Origin: Microbacteriaceae bacterium X2B
GTDB lineage: Bacteria > Actinomycetota > Actinomycetes > Actinomycetales > Microbacteriaceae
Reading direction: 5' to 3'
NCBI GenBank assembly: GCA_005502445.1
Contig: SCPB01000020.1
Location: 1-42,062, forward strand
Length of the DNA: 42,062 nt
The position numbers and the translations under genes are program-made. Below are positions 39,303 to 42,062 of the stretch, piece after piece (position 1 is the stretch's first letter; every line of letters begins with the position of its first letter). A model generated the notes under the pieces. It was not told where the DNA came from and did not search any database. It saw only the letters and a program-made list of their open reading frames with translations.

Positions 39303-41959
39303 ACCGACGCAGCGCGACTCTCCGACTCAACGCCCTCGTCGGCGCATGGCTCCTGGCGGCCGTCGTCGCGGTGATCGTGCACCGATGGATTGAGTTCCCC
39401 GTCTGGCTGATGGTGCACACCGTGCTCCTGGGAGCGGGGAGCACGGCGATCCTCATCTGGAGCCAGCATTTCGCCGACGCGGTGCTCCGGAGCGGTTCCG
39501 CGACGGTGTCGAGATCGCTCGTGGTGCGCGTCGTGGTATTCACCGTCGGCGCGGTTCTCGTCGCAACGGGCCGGGTCGGGCAGATCCCCGAGCTGCTCAT
39601 AGCAGGCTCCGTCGTGCTGATCGTCGCGGGCGTGTGGCACTCGATCTCGCTGGGGATGCAGGTGCGTACGGCCCTGCCGGCCGGATTCGCCGTGCTCGTG
39701 CGGTTCTACGTCCTCGCCGGTGCGGCTCTCGTGCCCGGCGTGGTCGCGGGTGCGTGGCTCGCACGCAGCTCGGATGCCACCATCGTGGACCGTCTCTTCG
39801 TCGCGCACGTCTCCTTCACCGTCCTCGGCTGGATGGGCCTCACCGTGCTGGGCACCCTCGTGCTGCTCTGGCCCACCGTGCTGAGCATGCGCGCGCCCGG
39901 CGATGCCGTTCGCCGGGCGCGGCAGGCGGTGTGGATCCTCGCGGGGGCGCTCGTCCTGATCGGTGCGGCGGTGATCGTGGATGCGCCCGCCGCGGTCGCC
40001 GTGGCGGCCGCCGTGTGGCTGCTCGGAATGGCGCTCGTCCTGCTCCCTGCCGCCCGGCTCGCCCTGCGCATCCGCACCGCGAGCTTCGCCGCGATGAGTC
40101 TCGCCGCCGGCACGGTCTGGTTCGCGGCGCTCGTCGTCGCCCTCGGTGTCGCGGCGCTGACCGCCGGCCAGGACTGGGCCGCGCTCGGCGACGGCATCGC
40201 TCGGCTCGCCGTGCCCGTGACGGCCGGTTTCCTCGCGCAGGTCCTGCTCGGAGCGCTCGCCTACCTCATCCCGGTGATGGCCGGGCGCGGTCCCCGCAGT
40301 CGTGCCGCAGCCGCCGCCGAGTTCGATCGCGCCGCCGTCTTCCGCGTGAGCGCGACGAATGCGGGGCTGGCGGTGTTCCAGCTTCCGCTGTCGAGCCTGG
40401 TCTCGGTGGGGGTTTCGGTACTGGTCCTCGCCGTGCTCGCGAGTGCGCTCGTCCTCGCCGTCCGCGGGCTCGTCGCGGCGCGGCGCGAGCGCGCGGCTTC
40501 CGGCGAGGCGCCGACGCCCCGCGTGCCGATCGGGATGCCCGAGCGCCACCCCGTGCGCCCGCCGGCTCGCTCCGGCCAGGCGGCGTCGGCGGCGAGCGCC
40601 ATCGTCCTCGTCGTCGCGCTCGGGATCGCCCTCGACCCCGCAGCGGCCGGCATCGGCGTCGGCGCGGCGGCGGCGGAGGAGCCGACGTCGTCGACGGGCC
40701 GGACCACGACCGCGACCGTCACGGTCGTCGGGATGCGGTTCTCCCCCTCCGTCATCGAGGTCCCCGCGGGCGACCGCCTCGTCATCGAGTTCACCAACGA
40801 CGGCGGTGACGTTCACGACCTGACGCTCGCGAACGGAGCGACGACCGGTCGACTCGCGCCCGGGGGATCCGCGGTTCTCGACGCCGGAACCATCGGAGCA
40901 GCGATGCAGGCGTGGTGCTCGGTCGCGGGCCATCGGCAGATGGGGATGGTTCTCGAGATCCGGGTGACCGGCGAATCGACGAACGAGGCCCCCGGTTCGG
41001 CGTCGGACGGTCATTCGAGCCGCGACCACGGCGGCGGGCTCGGGTTCGCGCCCGACGGCCGCACCGGTCCCCCGGTCGACGTCGACCTCTCCCGCACGCT
41101 GCCGACCGGTGCGGATCCGTGGGATGCCGCACTGGCGCCGGCAGCGGGGGATCCCGCAGAGTCCACCGTTCACCGGGTACGCCTCACCGTGACGGAGAGC
41201 GTGCGCGAGGTCGCTCCGGGCGTGACGCAACGGCTGTGGAGCTACAACGGTCGGGTTCCGGGGCCGGTGATGAGGGGCCGGGTCGGGGACGTCTTCGAGG
41301 TGACCCTGCTCAATGACGGGAGCATCGGGCACTCCATCGACTTCCACGCCGGCGCGCTCGCCCCAGCCGGACCGATGCGCACGATCCTTCCCGGGGAGGA
41401 GCTCGTGTACCGCTTCACGGCCGTGCGGGCGGGCATCTGGATGTACCACTGCTCGACGATGCCGATGAGCACGCACATCGCGAACGGCCTCTTCGGTGCC
41501 GTCATCATCGACCCGCCCGATCTGGCACCGGCTCGCGAGTATCTTCTGGTGCAGAACGAGTACTACCTCGGGCCGCAGGGCGGTGTCGTCGATCCCGCGA
41601 AGCTCGCTGACGAGGACCCCGATCTGGTGGTGTTCAACGGCTACGCGAACCAGTACCGCGATCGTCCCCTTCCCGTCGAGGTCGGCGAGCGCGTGCGCGT
41701 CTGGGTGCTCGACGCCGGGCCGAACCGATCGACGTCGTTCCACGTCGTGGGCGGACAGTTCGACGGAGTGTGGGCCGAGGGGGCGTGGCGCTTGCGCGAC
41801 GGCGGCACCGGAGGGGCTCAGTCCCTGGGTCTGTTCGCGGCTCAGGGCGGATTCGTCGAGCTGAGCTTCCCCGAACCGGGTGACTACCCCTTCGTCAACC
41901 ATCAGATGGTCGACGCCGAACGCGGAGCGCTCGGCCTCTTCCGGGTCTCAGCCCGGTAG
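39299..41959 (+). CDS. Membrane-cupredoxin-NirK fusion (copper nitrite-reductase-like)
   Basis: In the 886-residue protein, residues 1 to about 395 form a membrane domain of roughly 11 helices with conserved His (MVHTVLLGAGST, VAHVSFTVLGWMG), and another helix lies near 435-455. Residues 468-560 form a cupredoxin with a complete type-1 site (His506, Cys540, His545, Met548 or 550). Residues about 615-886 form a two-cupredoxin NirK/AniA-like unit: HSIDFH (His678, Asp681, His683), YHC (His717, Cys718), His726 and His815. The expected axial Met after HIANG is Leu731, and the expected catalytic His after FNG is Tyr782. It probably reduces nitrite to NO at the outer membrane face using its built-in electron carrier, but the substitutions leave activity open. 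Confidence 0.85.
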   Translation: MNRRSATLRLNALVGAWLLAAVVAVIVHRWIEFPVWLMVHTVLLGAGSTAILIWSQHFADAVLRSGSATVSRSLVVRVVVFTVGAVLVATGRVGQIPELLIAGSVVLIVAGVWHSISLGMQVRTALPAGFAVLVRFYVLAGAALVPGVVAGAWLARSSDATIVDRLFVAHVSFTVLGWMGLTVLGTLVLLWPTVLSMRAPGDAVRRARQAVWILAGALVLIGAAVIVDAPAAVAVAAAVWLLGMALVLLPAARLALRIRTASFAAMSLAAGTVWFAALVVALGVAALTAGQDWAALGDGIARLAVPVTAGFLAQVLLGALAYLIPVMAGRGPRSRAAAAAEFDRAAVFRVSATNAGLAVFQLPLSSLVSVGVSVLVLAVLASALVLAVRGLVAARRERAASGEAPTPRVPIGMPERHPVRPPARSGQAASAASAIVLVVALGIALDPAAAGIGVGAAAAEEPTSSTGRTTTATVTVVGMRFSPSVIEVPAGDRLVIEFTNDGGDVHDLTLANGATTGRLAPGGSAVLDAGTIGAAMQAWCSVAGHRQMGMVLEIRVTGESTNEAPGSASDGHSSRDHGGGLGFAPDGRTGPPVDVDLSRTLPTGADPWDAALAPAAGDPAESTVHRVRLTVTESVREVAPGVTQRLWSYNGRVPGPVMRGRVGDVFEVTLLNDGSIGHSIDFHAGALAPAGPMRTILPGEELVYRFTAVRAGIWMYHCSTMPMSTHIANGLFGAVIIDPPDLAPAREYLLVQNEYYLGPQGGVVDPAKLADEDPDLVVFNGYANQYRDRPLPVEVGERVRVWVLDAGPNRSTSFHVVGGQFDGVWAEGAWRLRDGGTGGAQSLGLFAAQGGFVELSFPEPGDYPFVNHQMVDAERGALGLFRVSAR

Positions 41960-42062
41960 CTCGTCCGCGGAGGCCTCTCTCGCGGAGGGCCTCGCGTCCC
42001 ACGAATGCGCGAGTCGAACGGCGGCGGCGGCGGCCTCCTCCACGTCCTGCGCGGTCCCGCCC
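41948..42062 (-). CDS. MobA-like/DUF6457 protein, C-terminal end (partial)
   Basis: A minus-strand frame enters from the window edge and stops at 41948. It reads GGTAQDVEEAAAAAVRLAHSW and ends ADELPG. The segment resembles the end of DUF6457 domains, which in Actinobacteria are often fused to molybdenum-cofactor guanylyltransferase (MobA-like), and this would fit the molybdenum context. Only 37 residues are visible. It overlaps the end of the NirK-like gene by 12 nt, another tail-to-tail overlap. Confidence 0.5.
   Translation of the reverse strand, partial: GGTAQDVEEAAAAAVRLAHSWDARPSAREASADELPG

Noticed and set aside
38999-41902. Minus-strand open frame of 967 codons
   Set aside because: It is antisense to the NnrS-like and NirK-like genes, rich in Arg/His/Asp/Gly, with no recognisable motif. 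It is a typical third-position shadow in high-GC DNA.
1-42062. CRISPR arrays, rRNA genes, phage attachment sites or complete insertion sequences
   Set aside because: No regularly spaced repeats, rRNA-like stretches or paired terminal repeats with a full transposase were seen.

Overview
The window is about 70% G+C with short intergenic gaps. Gene content and order point to a high-GC actinobacterium, most likely Microbacteriaceae: proB-proA-small membrane protein-nadD-rsfS, GTP-type PEP carboxykinase beside a RamB/ScfR-like regulator, and many promoters placed for leaderless transcripts. This placement is inferred from protein families and synteny, not from a marker-gene comparison.

Layout. 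1-4.6 kb: proline and NAD housekeeping genes (proB end, proA, nadD, rsfS) with a long disordered membrane-anchored protein and a zinc-ribbon protein. 4.7-8.2 kb: a divergent sulfane-sulfur module, with an ArsR-rhodanese fusion regulator facing a metallo-beta-lactamase/double-rhodanese protein plus an MFS transporter, and a strong palindrome between them. 8.4-12.2 kb: tRNA-Ala(GGC), a PLP-dependent decarboxylase next to pdxH, a luciferase-like flavin oxidoreductase and a rhodanese lipoprotein. 12.3-18.6 kb: a KhtTU-type K+/H+ antiporter pair, a DHA2-type MFS pump, a UbiA-family prenyltransferase, a 57-residue exported peptide, a phosphotransferase and an exported acidic protein. 18.7-19.6 kb: a scar, with the N-terminus of a sensor kinase joined to the C-terminal DNA-binding half of a response regulator, followed by a probable IS110-type transposase fragment. 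19.6-23.4 kb: pckG and its divergent regulator.

23.5-42 kb is dominated by anaerobic and molybdenum/copper/nitrogen-oxide genes: moaA, nitronate monooxygenase, oxygen-sensitive class III ribonucleotide reductase nrdDG behind tandem NrdR-like boxes, protoporphyrinogen/coproporphyrinogen oxidase, a radical SAM/SPASM protein, a YwiC-like membrane protein, a four-gene molybdate uptake operon linked by ATGA overlaps, moeA, a DUF2249 protein, a four-cysteine HTH regulator, a polytopic NnrS-like membrane protein, and an 886-residue fusion of membrane domain, cupredoxin and copper nitrite-reductase-like domain. The set suggests that the cell can switch to low-oxygen life using a molybdoenzyme (probably nitrate reductase outside the window) and reduction of a nitrogen oxide by the copper protein.

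Most unusual: the NirK-like domain keeps most copper ligands but has Leu at the expected type-1 axial Met and Tyr at the expected catalytic His. Also notable are several unannotated inverted repeats that look like operators: a CsoR/CstR-like box inside the end of the antiporter gene, a sulfur-regulator palindrome, a 17-bp repeat flanking the two-component scar, and NrdR boxes.
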